DNA from: Ilyomonas sp964249755
Lineage (GTDB): Bacteria > Bacteroidota > Bacteroidia > Chitinophagales > Chitinophagaceae
Direction of reading: 5' to 3'
DNA length: 64,000 nt
Assembly: GCA_964249755.1 (NCBI GenBank)
Contig: CAXUDB010000004.1
Span: 186,001-250,000 of the forward strand
The notes beneath the pieces were generated by a model, which worked only from the letters and a program-made list of their open reading frames with translations, was not told the DNA's origin and searched no databases. The position numbers were made by a program, and so were the translations under genes. Shown here one piece after another: positions 1 to 8,514 of this stretch. Numbering within the stretch: position 1 is the first letter of the stretch; the number at the start of each line of letters is the position of its first letter.

Positions 1-777
1 GACGACCTCGTTATTGCTACCAAAGTGCGCGGCAAAATGGGTGATGGCCCCAACAATATCGGTCTTACGCGCAAACACATCATGCAGCAGGTAGATGCCA
101 GCCTGAAGCGTCTACAGATGGATTATATAGACCTCTACCAGACACACGCCTTCGATCCGCTCACGCCCTGGCAGGAAACCCTCTGGGCACTCGACGATCT
201 CATTAAAGCGGGTAAGGTGCGCTACATCGGCGCCAGCAACGTAGCCGCCTGGCAACTGATGAAAGCACTCGACTTTGCCAGCTATACCCGCGTCGCACCC
301 TATGTGTCGCTACAGGCTTACTACACTATTGCTGGCCGCGACCTGGAACGTGAAATGGTTCCTCTACTGCTCGATCAAAAAGTGGGACTCATGGTATGGA
401 GCCCGCTCGCAGGTGGTTTGCTCAGCGGAAAATACAGCCGCGACAATGAAAAAAGCGGCGAAGGTCGCCGGGCTAATTTCGATTTCCCGCCGGTGAACCG
501 AGAGCGGGCTTACAACATCATTGATGTGCTGAAGCCAATGGCAGAAAGCAAAGGCGCAAGCGTGGCACAGTTAGCGCTTGCCTGGTTGCTGCAGCAGCCG
601 GTGGTTACCTCCGTCATTATCGGTGCCAACAAGATGGAGCAATTAGACGACAACCTGAAAGCGGTTGATATCAGCTTTTCGGAAGAGGAACTGAAGAAGC
701 TCGACGAGGTGAGCAAACTGCCACCCGAATATCCCGGCTGGATGCTGGAACGCATGAATGCCGACCGGCAGGCCTGA
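1..777 (+). CDS. Aldo/keto reductase, 5'-truncated by window edge
   Basis: The reading frame is open from base 1 to the TGA at 775-777, so the true start lies upstream of the window. The product is the C-terminal two thirds of an NAD(P)H-dependent aldo/keto reductase, a cytosolic TIM-barrel enzyme that reduces carbonyls. Visible family signatures are VIATK near fragment residue 4-8 (the Lys matches the catalytic Lys), DYIDLYQTH at 41-49 (catalytic His), the GKVRYIGASN strand, and near the C-terminus the cofactor-binding stretch SVIIGANKMEQLDDNL. The catalytic Asp and Tyr would lie before the window. It resembles the YajO/Tas-like group; the substrate cannot be predicted. A strong hairpin follows the stop. 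Confidence 0.93.
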   Translation, partial: DDLVIATKVRGKMGDGPNNIGLTRKHIMQQVDASLKRLQMDYIDLYQTHAFDPLTPWQETLWALDDLIKAGKVRYIGASNVAAWQLMKALDFASYTRVAPYVSLQAYYTIAGRDLEREMVPLLLDQKVGLMVWSPLAGGLLSGKYSRDNEKSGEGRRANFDFPPVNRERAYNIIDVLKPMAESKGASVAQLALAWLLQQPVVTSVIIGANKMEQLDDNLKAVDISFSEEELKKLDEVSKLPPEYPGWMLERMNADRQA

Positions 778-792
778 TCAATTACCTGATAA

Positions 793-830
793 AAAAAGCT
801 GCGCCCCAACCAAAAGGCGCAGCTTTTTAA
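793..830 (+). terminator. Rho-independent terminator after the aldo/keto reductase
   Basis: A 13-bp perfect stem with core AAAGCTGCGCC pairs with GGCGCAGCTTT around a ten-base loop and runs into a T tract, 15 bp after the TGA. The A-rich left arm means it could also stop transcription from the other strand. Confidence 0.85.
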
Positions 831-946
831 TTTCCTCTTACTTCCAATATCCGATTAGCTGTTGGCAAGAAAAAAATAAAACTCAGGAAAGCAAAGCGAT
901 GGCAGATTTATTGTGTTTCTCCCATCGCTAACTTAACCTATTCTCT

Positions 947-2524
947 ATGCGATACCTGTTGTTCCTGTGCTGTTGTTGTGTTGCTTCTTTATCCTTTACG
1001 CAAACCCTTGCCGGTGCCGGCGGAGAACGGTTTACCGAACGGATTGTAGCAAGCCGGCTAAGCGATCCGTGGGAGGTGACTTACGGACCGGACGATTATT
1101 TATGGATTACCGAATCCAAAGCCTATCTGGTAAGCCGTATTGACCCCGCTACCGGGAAGAAAACGGTGGTGCTGGATGTAAGTCCGCAACGACAGTTTCC
1201 CCGCTACGATAAGTTGAAAAAGGCGAATGGAAAACCTTGGCCACAGGGCGGGCTGATGGGGCTTGCTTTACATCCGCAATTGTTGTCGGGCAAGCCATAC
1301 GTATACATCGCTTGTCATTACCTTTTTGCCGGTGCTGCCGATACCGGAAAAGGCTGCTTGCCCGATTGGGGCGGTTGCTTTTTCACCGCCCGCATCGTTC
1401 GGTACGAATACGATAAGAAAGCGCAGCAACTGGTGCATCCGCAGGTGTTGTGCGACAGCCTCCCTGCCAGCAGCGACCACAATGGCGGGCGGTTGCTGGT
1501 AGCGCCCGTAAACGGAAAAGAGTATCTCTTCTATTCCATTGGCGATATGGGAGCCGGTCAGTTTGGCAACGCAAGCCGCCCCAACCATGCGCAGCAAAAG
1601 GACGATTATGAAGGAAAGATATTGCGGTTTAATACCGAACCCGACGGTGATAGAGATGCCTTCGACAAATGGATACCGAACGACAATCCCTTTAACAGCA
1701 CACGGCAAAATGCGGTGTATAGCTCTGGGCACCGCAACCCGCAGGGATTAGTCTATGCCGTAGTGGGCGGCAGCGGCAAAATGTATGAAAGTGAACACGG
1801 ACCGTATTCAGACGACGAGATAAACATCATAGAGAGGGGAAAGAATTACGGCCACCCGTTGGTAATCGGCTATGCCGATGGCAACTACGATGGGTTAGCC
1901 GCCGGTGTTACCTCGCACCAAAGCCTGCCTGGCACCTGGCATACTGCTTACCCACAGATTGGGAGCGAAAAGGATAATGCACAGAGGATAGGAGCAGATT
2001 ATAGAAACCCAATCCTGACCTTATATCCAAACCCGCATTCTTTTCTGGCGCCGCTTTACGATAGCATCAAAATGGATACAGGCAAGCAGGATTGGGCATC
2101 AGAAGCACCCGGTAGTATTGCTGTTTATACAGCAGATGCCATACCGGGCTGGAAGAATTCATTGCTGCTGCCTTCGCTGAAAAACGGGCATTTAATAAGG
2201 CTGAAGTTGAATGAAGGAGGCACAGGCATCACCGGCGACACGGTCTGTTATTTCAAAGCCGAGGTAAGATACCGGGATATTGCAATATCGCCCGATGGCA
2301 GAACCATTTACGCCATAACAGACAGCGCTTCGGTAACAAGTGGAACTTCCGCGGAAGACCCGAAAAAAGTGTCCTACAAAGGATGCCTGCTCGCATTTCA
2401 TTACGAAGGAACAAATGCAAATGACCATAGCGCCGCCCTGCCCGCGAAAGGAAAACAAAGTGCAAATACCAAAGTCCTCCATAAAAGAGAAGATAGGGTA
2501 GCCAAAAAGGAATCTCTACCCTAA
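947..2524 (+). CDS. PQQ-dependent sugar dehydrogenase (soluble GDH/sorbosone dehydrogenase family)
   Basis: This 525-residue protein starts with a hydrophobic Cys-rich export signal (about residues 1-21) and is probably periplasmic or lipid-linked. The body matches the six-bladed propeller of soluble PQQ aldose dehydrogenases: GLALHP at 105-110, SDHNGGRLLV at 176-185 (His178 is at the position of the catalytic His), SGHRNPQGLVY at 260-270 and ESEHGPYSDDEINI at 281-294 followed by GKNYGHP. These enzymes oxidise the C1 of sugars using PQQ. No PQQ biosynthesis genes are in the window. The last ~40 residues are Lys/Ser-rich and look like a nonconserved tail. It is a single gene with no close downstream partner. 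Substrate is not predictable. Confidence 0.88.
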   Translation: MRYLLFLCCCCVASLSFTQTLAGAGGERFTERIVASRLSDPWEVTYGPDDYLWITESKAYLVSRIDPATGKKTVVLDVSPQRQFPRYDKLKKANGKPWPQGGLMGLALHPQLLSGKPYVYIACHYLFAGAADTGKGCLPDWGGCFFTARIVRYEYDKKAQQLVHPQVLCDSLPASSDHNGGRLLVAPVNGKEYLFYSIGDMGAGQFGNASRPNHAQQKDDYEGKILRFNTEPDGDRDAFDKWIPNDNPFNSTRQNAVYSSGHRNPQGLVYAVVGGSGKMYESEHGPYSDDEINIIERGKNYGHPLVIGYADGNYDGLAAGVTSHQSLPGTWHTAYPQIGSEKDNAQRIGADYRNPILTLYPNPHSFLAPLYDSIKMDTGKQDWASEAPGSIAVYTADAIPGWKNSLLLPSLKNGHLIRLKLNEGGTGITGDTVCYFKAEVRYRDIAISPDGRTIYAITDSASVTSGTSAEDPKKVSYKGCLLAFHYEGTNANDHSAALPAKGKQSANTKVLHKREDRVAKKESLP

Positions 2525-2716
2525 GCATTTTTCATCCAAAACAAGAAATAAGGAAACATAATAACCGTCATTATGAAACATAAATTTCCTAAACATCCCT
2601 CAAAACCACTCATCCTGCCATACTGAACCTATCAACGCCCCATCGCCCTTAATCACAGCACTACACAGCTTAATTGAAATGCCGTGCACGGATGTGCTGT
2701 TATCATCCGGGCTTGA

Positions 2717-2776
2717 ACTTCTTTGCTACTTTCTTCTTTCAAGAGAAGAAAGCAGAAGGTGATAAAATATAAACAG
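2717..2776. repeat. Dispersed CTTTCTTC-hairpin repeat, copy 1
   Basis: The arms CTTTCTTCTTTC and GAGAAGAAAG surround a short loop and are followed by CAGAAGGTGATAAAATATAAAC. The copy at 9438-9505 keeps the same order: a CTTGA(A)CTT lead, a pyrimidine-rich arm, TCAAGA, a purine-rich arm, then GCTGATAAAATTTTAAAAC. Both lie in intergenic DNA. Function is unknown; it may be a mobile palindromic element or a transcript end. Confidence 0.5.
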
Positions 2777-2822
2777 TCTATACCTAAACCACGCGCTTCA
2801 CCGCTTGAGCTCTCAAGCAAAC

Positions 2823-2830
2823 TATCTTTG
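2823..2830 (+). promoter_or_regulatory. Candidate Bacteroidota -7 box (TATCTTTG)
   Basis: TATCTTTG matches the TAnnTTTG consensus exactly and lies 7 bp before the helicase ATG at 2838, which would give a very short or leaderless transcript. The upstream -33 TTG (2805-2807) is spaced only 15 bp away, shorter than usual, so the call is tentative. Confidence 0.4.
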
Positions 2831-2837
2831 CCCTCAT

Positions 2838-4754
2838 ATGACCACCTACTTCCAAAATCTCCTCTCTCTCCTAAACACCGAACGCGAAGAAGACAAGAAA
2901 TCCTACCTCCTCTTCGCCCGGGAAACCGCCATCGCCGACCGCCGCGAAGCCGGCTTCACCTGGTATCCCGTTGCCATCCGCGGCACCGAGCTGAGCCATG
3001 CCGACTACCTCACCATCGAGATCGAGCGCACCACGCACCCCGACATTATCCATCAGCTCCGCAGCGGCGCCTCTGCCGTCCTCTTCTCCCAACACAATGC
3101 AAAAACCGATAGGGAAGAAGGCATCATCACCTGGCAAAAGGGCAACCGCCTTGGGCTCACACTCCGCACCGACGAGCTGCCCGACTGGGCTTCTAACGGC
3201 AAACTCGGCGTTGATCTCCTTTTCGACGACAACAGCTACGACGAAATGACCAATGCCCTCAAAACCGCCTCCACCCTCCACGACGAAAAAGCCGGCCATC
3301 TGATCCGCATCCTCACCGGCACCACCAAACCCACCTTCAACACCGAACACTCACTCACCACTCACTACTCACCACTCACCATCCTCAATCCCTCCCAGCA
3401 AACCGCCGTTCAAAACATCCTCAACGCAAACGATCTCGCCATCGTCCACGGTCCCCCCGGCACCGGCAAAACCACCACGCTCGTAGCAGCTATTCAAGCC
3501 CTCTACTCGCGCGACCGCAAGCAAATCCTCGTCACCGCTCCCAGCAATGCTGCCGTCGACCTCCTCAGCGAAAAGCTCTCCGCTGCCGGGCTCAACGTCC
3601 TCCGCATCGGCAATCCCGCCCGCGTGTCCGATACCTTGCAGCGCCTCACGCTCGACAGCCAAACCGCCGAACATCCTGCCGCTAAAGACATTAAAAAGCT
3701 AAAGAAGGGAGCCGCCGAATACAAGACCATGGCGCACAAATACAAGCGCACTTTCGGCCAAGCCGAGCGCGAACAGCGCAACGCCCTCTTCAACGAAGCC
3801 CGCAAGCTGGTGAAGGAAGCCGATGCCGTCGAAGGATACATTACCGACGATCTGCTCTCCAAAGCCGCCGTCATCACCGCTACCCTCGTAGGCGCCAACC
3901 ACTACAGCATTAAAAACAGGAAGTACGAAACCGTTGTCATAGATGAAGCCGGCCAAGCCCTCGAGCCTGCGAGCTGGATTCCGGTTCTCAAAGGCAGCAA
4001 ACTCGTCCTCGCGGGCGATCATCACCAGCTCCCACCCACCGTCAAGTCAGCCGAAGCCGCCAAGAACGGTTTGTCCCTCACGCTGCTCGAAAAATCAGTG
4101 AGCCTGCACCCCGAAGCCGTCACCTTGCTCGAAGAGCAGTACCGCGCCAACGAGCTCATCATGCGCTATTCCTCCAACGTGTTTTACGGCGGGCGACTGC
4201 GCGCGCATCCCTCCGTTGCCGGCTCGCTGCTCTTCCCCGGCGATGCACCGCTTTCTTTCATAGATACCGCCGGCTGCGGCTGGGAGGAAGCTCACGCGGG
4301 CACTGGCATCACCAACAGCGAGGAAGCCGCTTTCCTCATTCAGCTCCTGCTGCAGTCTACCGCCACATTATCTGCCCACTACACCCCCGAAAATTTTCCC
4401 TCCGTCGCCGTCATTTCTCCTTACCGGCAGCAGGTAGAGCGCTTGCGCGAAGCCGTGGCAGCATCACCCGGCCTGCAGCCCTATGCGGGCAATATTGCCG
4501 TCAACACCATCGATAGTTTCCAGGGCGCCGAGCGCGACATTGTATACATCAGCCTCGTGCGCAGCAATGGCGAAAGCGCCATCGGTTTCCTCTCCGATAT
4601 CCGCCGCACCAATGTAGCCATGACGCGCGCCCGAAAAAAGCTCGTCATCATCGGCGACAGCGCCACTTTATCGGTGCTGCCTTTTTACGCAGACCTGGTT
4701 TCGTTTGCGCAGGAGAGCGGGGCATATCAGAGTGCGTGGGAGTATTTGTATTGA
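2838..4754 (+). CDS. Superfamily 1 DNA/RNA helicase (Upf1/IGHMBP2-like AAA protein)
   Basis: This is a 638-residue cytosolic helicase. The start is placed at ATG 2838 rather than an in-frame start at 2805, because a promoter-like box occupies 2823-2830 and the sequence MTTYFQNLL begins the conserved region. Motifs in order are Walker A GPPGTGKTTT near residue 205, TAPSNAAVD (motif Ia), the DEAG box VVIDEAGQALEP near 367, GDHHQLPPT (motif III), LLEEQYR (motif IV), NTIDSFQGAERDIV near 555 (motif V) and RRTNVAMTRARKKL near 588 (motif VI). This is the complete SF1B Upf1-like set. Such proteins unwind DNA or RNA 5'-3'; a specific bacterial role is not established. It is monocistronic. Confidence 0.92.
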   Translation: MTTYFQNLLSLLNTEREEDKKSYLLFARETAIADRREAGFTWYPVAIRGTELSHADYLTIEIERTTHPDIIHQLRSGASAVLFSQHNAKTDREEGIITWQKGNRLGLTLRTDELPDWASNGKLGVDLLFDDNSYDEMTNALKTASTLHDEKAGHLIRILTGTTKPTFNTEHSLTTHYSPLTILNPSQQTAVQNILNANDLAIVHGPPGTGKTTTLVAAIQALYSRDRKQILVTAPSNAAVDLLSEKLSAAGLNVLRIGNPARVSDTLQRLTLDSQTAEHPAAKDIKKLKKGAAEYKTMAHKYKRTFGQAEREQRNALFNEARKLVKEADAVEGYITDDLLSKAAVITATLVGANHYSIKNRKYETVVIDEAGQALEPASWIPVLKGSKLVLAGDHHQLPPTVKSAEAAKNGLSLTLLEKSVSLHPEAVTLLEEQYRANELIMRYSSNVFYGGRLRAHPSVAGSLLFPGDAPLSFIDTAGCGWEEAHAGTGITNSEEAAFLIQLLLQSTATLSAHYTPENFPSVAVISPYRQQVERLREAVAASPGLQPYAGNIAVNTIDSFQGAERDIVYISLVRSNGESAIGFLSDIRRTNVAMTRARKKLVIIGDSATLSVLPFYADLVSFAQESGAYQSAWEYLY

Positions 4755-4769
4755 GGGAAAATTTTATGT

Positions 4770-4874
4770 ACGATGTTAGATGTGTGATGTACGATGCCGC
4801 CGTCATTCCGCAATTGCTGCCGACAATGGGTTGTAGGTTAATCAAACCTGCAGGCAGCTTTGTGCGGAATCTGG
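4770..4874. repeat. Inverted-repeat element with TTCCGCA/TGCGGAA ends, copy 1
   Basis: The left arm at 4802-4821 (GTCATTCCGCAATTGCTGCC) pairs imperfectly with the right arm at 4853-4870 (GGCAGC then TGTGCGGAAT), enclosing about 31 bases. Just before it (4770-4795) is a degenerate run of GATGTACGATG-type octamers. The same two modules, an octamer tract and TTCCGCAATT...TGTGCGGAATCTG, recur at 35642-35790, and a partial copy lies at 18765-18800. Confidence 0.6.
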
Positions 4875-5157
4875 TGATTATGGTTTGGTATTTTTGAATT
4901 GTGTAAAGTGGTCTCTTATTACATCTCGCCAAGACTGACATGAAAACAACAGTAAGAAGCAGATTTGCGTATATTTGATAACCGGTAATACATAAGTAAA
5001 CCCCCATTCTGGCGCAAGCGTCCCGCTTGTGCTTACTACTGCTGAGCGTCCGCTCATTCTTTCGGTTCCGCCACCGTCGGGAGAGGACGGCACATGACAA
5101 AGGAAAAGAGACCCCCATCCAAACCCTCCACACACTCATTCCACTTCCATTCATCAG

Positions 5158-5342
5158 CATTTTACTTCCATCCGTTGCCATTTAATTCTCATCCGGCATC
5201 ATTTTACTTCCATCCGTTGCCATTTTACCTTCGTCCGTCACCATTTTACTTTCATCCGGAGCCATTTTACTTCCGTCCGCCACCATTTTACTTTCATCCG
5301 GAATCATTCAACATTCATCCGTTGCCATTTTACCTTCAACCT
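5158..5342. repeat. 21-bp tandem repeat array (eight full units and one partial)
   Basis: Units of CATTTTACTTCCATCCGTTGC-like sequence start at 5158, 5179, 5200, 5221, 5242, 5263, 5284, 5305 and 5326. CATTTTAC is conserved, with variation at TTCCATCCG and in the last four bases. Because 21 is a multiple of 3 one frame stays open and encodes FYFHPLP-type heptads. A related, shorter and more degenerate copy sits at about 12757-12854, also preceded by CCTTCCACACACTCATTCCA and followed by ACCTTAAA. Confidence 0.8.
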
Positions 5343-5399
5343 TAAAAAATTTTAATCCGGTTAAGCGAATTTTAAGTAGGAAGCCAGGAAGCACGGGGC

Positions 5400-5407
5400 T
5401 AATTTTG
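5400..5407 (+). promoter_or_regulatory. Candidate -7 box (TAATTTTG)
   Basis: An exact TAnnTTTG match 39 bp before the ATG at 5447. No clear TTG-type -33 box is found at the expected distance. Confidence 0.35.
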
Positions 5408-5446
5408 TTCCCGAAAAAATGATTCACAACCAAAATTCAGTATCAA

Positions 5447-6379
5447 ATGGAAATTTTAAGCGGCAGACAAGGACGCCTCTACAAGCGCAGTCAAACACTT
5501 TCCACCTTTCTTACCGAAGAAGAAGAAGTCTATTCAGAGTATGAACCTTTCAAAAACGAAGTATCGCTCTATTTCAACAATCACAAGCAGCTCGTTGCCC
5601 TCATCTCTGGCAAAGATGTCAACGGCAAAGGTATCACCACCGGCAAAGATGCCCTCAAAGACGCCGTAGCCAAAGAGGCAGCCGCCATCTGCGTACGCGC
5701 CACCGCCTACGCCATCAAAAAGGGCGATACCGATTTGCAAAATGCCGTCAATCATAGTTATAGCAGTGTTCTCGATCTCAAAGACAGCGAAGTCCTCGGC
5801 TTCGCCACCCGTCTCTCCACTGTCATCACGCCCCTGCTCACCGATCCCATCTTTGCCACCTATGCCGTCACCAAAAACATGGTAGACAGCCTCACCAAAG
5901 GGGCAGAAAACTTTAACAGCAACATCGGCAAAGCCACCCTGGTCAATGCCGGCCGTGGCTACGCATCCCGCAGCATCAATAAAATTTTCAAAGCCATTTA
6001 TCAAAACATCATACAGTTCAATCTCCTTATTAATTTCTTTGAAGATACCGAGCCGGAGTTTGTAAACAACTATCACATCGCCGCCGCAATCGATGATACC
6101 GGCATCCACCACACCGGCATTAAGGGCATCATCAGGGGCGCAAATGATAAGCCTGTTCACAACGCCGTCATTACCGGCGAAGGCAAAAAGAAGGTCGCCA
6201 AATCCGACAAGCTCGGCGCCTACGAATTAGTCAAAATAAAACCCGGCTTGCGCACCTTCACCATCACCGCCGATGGCTACCAGCCACAGGAAATCCTCCT
6301 GCCGCTACAGCGCGGCAAAATCCAGGATTGCAACCTCACGCTTAGCCCCAAAGTTGGCGCCATGTCAGCCACCGCCTAA
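5447..6379 (+). CDS. Hypothetical protein with C-terminal carboxypeptidase-regulatory-like domain
   Basis: The 310-residue product has no signal peptide or membrane segment. Residues 1-220 are mostly helical and I do not recognise them. Residues about 225-305 form a beta-sandwich module of the carboxypeptidase regulatory-like type: GIKGIIRGANDKPVHNAVITG, then KSDKLGAYELVKIKPG, then FTITADGYQPQEI. In Bacteroidota this module is common in surface proteins and TonB receptors; here it sits on a protein without an export signal, which is unusual. It stands alone between a repeat region and a strong terminator. Function is unknown. Confidence 0.8.
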   Translation: MEILSGRQGRLYKRSQTLSTFLTEEEEVYSEYEPFKNEVSLYFNNHKQLVALISGKDVNGKGITTGKDALKDAVAKEAAAICVRATAYAIKKGDTDLQNAVNHSYSSVLDLKDSEVLGFATRLSTVITPLLTDPIFATYAVTKNMVDSLTKGAENFNSNIGKATLVNAGRGYASRSINKIFKAIYQNIIQFNLLINFFEDTEPEFVNNYHIAAAIDDTGIHHTGIKGIIRGANDKPVHNAVITGEGKKKVAKSDKLGAYELVKIKPGLRTFTITADGYQPQEILLPLQRGKIQDCNLTLSPKVGAMSATA

Positions 6380-6412
6380 AAGCACAACAAACAGAAAAAG
6401 CAGATACAAAAG

Positions 6413-6444
6413 AAGGGTTCGCCACAGGTGGCGAACCCTTTTTA
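6413..6444 (+). terminator. Rho-independent terminator
   Basis: AAGGGTTCGCCA pairs with TGGCGAACCCTT around a four-base loop, followed by five T, 34 bp after the preceding stop codon. Confidence 0.88.
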
Positions 6445-6563
6445 ACTAACCCCTTGGTGAGTCGCTTATCACAAATAAGAAATACCTTACCTTCTGTGTA
6501 TACCGATGCCCAGCAATGGTTCGCTCTTCTCGTGATGAATCTATGCTTTCACTTTATCTCGCT

Positions 6564-7166
6564 TTACGCGCCAACCGTACCCGTCTTCACTTCTCCGGCC
6601 CGCTTGTAATTAGCGAAGATGACGCCGTTGGGGGTAATCAAACTGTCAGTTAACGCAAAGGCCGCAGCACCCGTGCCTCCCTCGAACAAACGCTTGCCCG
6701 TGCCTAAGGTGATGGGGAAAGTTTTAAGCCATAACTCATCCACCAGGTCGTGCTGCAGCAACGTTTGAATCAGGTTGCCGCTGCCGTGAACCTGGAGGTC
6801 AGCGCCTTCAGATTCCTTAAGCTTTTTAATATCCTCAACACTCTTCAGGAAGACTGAGTTTTGCCAGTCCGATTTGTCCAGCGTAGTACTCACCGCATAC
6901 TTGGTAACTTCGTTAATGCCGGGCCACATGTCGGCATGTTGCGGCCAGTAGGAAGCAAAAATGTCAAACGTTTTCCTGCCCAACAGAAGGTCGGCTGGCT
7001 TCATTTGTTTTGCCATCATTTCTCCGGCTGCATTGTCAGCTTCAGTAAAATATGGTGCTACCCAGCCGCCCCATTTGAAATCACGGGATGCATCTTCCTC
7101 AGGTCCGCCCGGTGCCTGCAATACGCCATCCAATGTAATGAACGATAGAACGATAATCTTTCTCAT
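6564..7166 (-). CDS. Dihydrofolate reductase-family (RibD C-terminal-like) protein
   Basis: The 200-residue protein begins MRKIIVLSFITLDGVLQAPGG, the typical entry of the RibD_C/DHFR-like fold. LLLGRKTFDIFASYWP near residue 65 and the C-terminal block VDELWLKTFPITLGTGKRLFEGG are also family signatures. Members are cytosolic NADPH-binding reductases related to riboflavin reductase and DHFR; most stand-alone copies in Bacteroidota have no known substrate. It is not a true FolA. The gene stands alone, convergent with the terminator at 6413-6444. Confidence 0.88.
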   Translation of the reverse strand: MRKIIVLSFITLDGVLQAPGGPEEDASRDFKWGGWVAPYFTEADNAAGEMMAKQMKPADLLLGRKTFDIFASYWPQHADMWPGINEVTKYAVSTTLDKSDWQNSVFLKSVEDIKKLKESEGADLQVHGSGNLIQTLLQHDLVDELWLKTFPITLGTGKRLFEGGTGAAAFALTDSLITPNGVIFANYKRAGEVKTGTVGA

Positions 7167-7322
7167 CTTTTTTAATTTATATTGTTGTTGAAATTATTGC
7201 TTTGTTGATCCTACAAAGATGGAAAGCAAACCCCATGTCATTACTGTGCGAATGCGGCAATATAGCTGGCTGAATACGACAAGCAGTAACGAAAGTAAAC
7301 TTGTACACTACTGACGTGATAT

Positions 7323-8477
7323 TTATAAATAGCGAAGCCATCTATTGCTGCTCGTATGTTTTACCCTGCCATACCATTTGCACAAAGGATACATGATAGC
7401 AACTACACAAAGCCATAAAATATAAACCCATAACAAGTTCACACCGCTTGGCCCTTTCGGTCTGCCGAAGTTGAATCCAAACACCAGGTCGGAAAAGTGG
7501 TAACCCTGCAGAAAAACAATGATAAACAGGAAGCTGTGTAAGATGTACCAATGCACGACGAAGTAAAACAAGGGCACTTTCCCATACACTGATGCGGCAT
7601 CAGTAACCTTGTTTGTAACACCTTCAACAAAATATAGAATGATGAACATGCCTCCCAACATCAACAAACCAAACTGTAAAGAAGGCGGGTATTTGGTAAC
7701 ATTGAAGAATGATAAAAGGGTTAGCACATCACTCTTTTGTTTCGCCCAGGGGAAATCGCCGTATTTATTAAAAAACCTGAGTATAAAAAACAGGGCTATT
7801 GAACAGATGCCGATCCTTACAAAATATTTCCGCTTTTGTGGTTGGGGTAATAAAAAGAGTTTGCCCAGCCAAAACCCTAACAACAACATGCCCAGCCAGG
7901 GTATCGGCGTATAGATCATGACCAACAGCCTTTCCCCACCTAACGGAAAGGCACCCGGCGCAAATAAGGACATCAATACTTTTTGAAAAGTTGAGTCTTG
8001 TGAAAAAGGGATTAATGGTGCCAGATTGTGAAGACAGAATATTAACAACCCGGATAAGCCTATTACTGTAGATGACAATCTCAGCATCAACCCAAGAACA
8101 ATAAAACCAAACCCGATAGCAGCGATGACTTCAAACAAGAATATTTGAAAGTGCAAATCAAAAAACATCGAGAAGTTTACAATAGTAAACTCCATAATCA
8201 GCAAGGCAATTCCCCGGGATAAAAGGAAGTTTCTGTTTGCACTCATATTCCCATCTTTCTGACAGGAAAGAAAGGCGGATACGCCAGCTAAAAAAACGAA
8301 GGTCGGCGCACAGAGATGCGTAATAAAACGGGTGAAAAACAGGAGCGGAGTAGTGGTGGCTAAATCGGTTGGCTGTTGCGTAAGCGAATCTGTATGCAAC
8401 AAATCCCGCGTATGGTCCAGCGCCATAATGATCATTACAATACCTCGGGTAACATCTATACTGGTGATATGTTTCAT
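7323..8477 (-). CDS. DUF1624/heparan-alpha-glucosaminide N-acetyltransferase-like membrane protein
   Basis: The product (384 residues from ATG 8477; a TTG three codons upstream is less likely) is a polytopic inner-membrane protein of about ten segments. The N-terminus SIDVTRGIVMIIMALDHTRD carries the conserved Arg-Gly and Asp-His pair of the YeiB/HGSNAT-like acyltransferase clan, followed by PTFVFLAGVSAFL. These proteins are thought to move acyl groups across the membrane onto surface sugars; the substrate is unknown. It is 37 bp downstream of the DoxX-like gene on the same strand, so the two are probably co-transcribed. Confidence 0.82.
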   Translation of the reverse strand: MKHITSIDVTRGIVMIIMALDHTRDLLHTDSLTQQPTDLATTTPLLFFTRFITHLCAPTFVFLAGVSAFLSCQKDGNMSANRNFLLSRGIALLIMEFTIVNFSMFFDLHFQIFLFEVIAAIGFGFIVLGLMLRLSSTVIGLSGLLIFCLHNLAPLIPFSQDSTFQKVLMSLFAPGAFPLGGERLLVMIYTPIPWLGMLLLGFWLGKLFLLPQPQKRKYFVRIGICSIALFFILRFFNKYGDFPWAKQKSDVLTLLSFFNVTKYPPSLQFGLLMLGGMFIILYFVEGVTNKVTDAASVYGKVPLFYFVVHWYILHSFLFIIVFLQGYHFSDLVFGFNFGRPKGPSGVNLLWVYILWLCVVAIMYPLCKWYGRVKHTSSNRWLRYL

Positions 8478-8514
8478 CGCTTGCAACTCATTCCTTTCTT
8501 TAGTTACTTATGGG

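Larger units (their letters stand above)
2525..2837. other. Intergenic region with a dispersed hairpin motif
   Basis: No convincing gene is present; an open frame at 2723-3112 is a shadow of the helicase. The notable element is at about 2720-2775, where TTTCTTC and GAAGAAAG form a short hairpin followed by GATAAAATATAAAC. A close relative lies at about 9438-9505. Confidence 0.5.
4755..5446. other. Long repeat-rich intergenic region
   Basis: This 690-bp gap contains no credible gene. It holds an inverted-repeat element (4796-4874), a stretch around 5008-5035 with GCGCAAGCGTCCCGCTTGTGC, and a 21-bp tandem array (5158-5342). An open frame at 5094-5345 that reads His-Pro-Phe-Tyr heptads is a by-product of the 21-bp period and has no start context, so it is not called as a gene. 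Confidence 0.6.

Noticed and set aside
2723..3112. Overlapping Arg/Pro/His-rich frame before and inside the helicase gene
   Set aside because: Shadow frame of the helicase in DNA with strong C-rich codon use.
5158..5342. Possible CRISPR array
   Set aside because: The units are contiguous 21-bp tandem repeats without spacers and no cas gene is present.
5094..5345. An 83-codon open frame reading His-Pro-Phe-Tyr heptads
   Set aside because: The frame exists only because the 21-bp repeat unit is a multiple of three; there is no start context or family resemblance.
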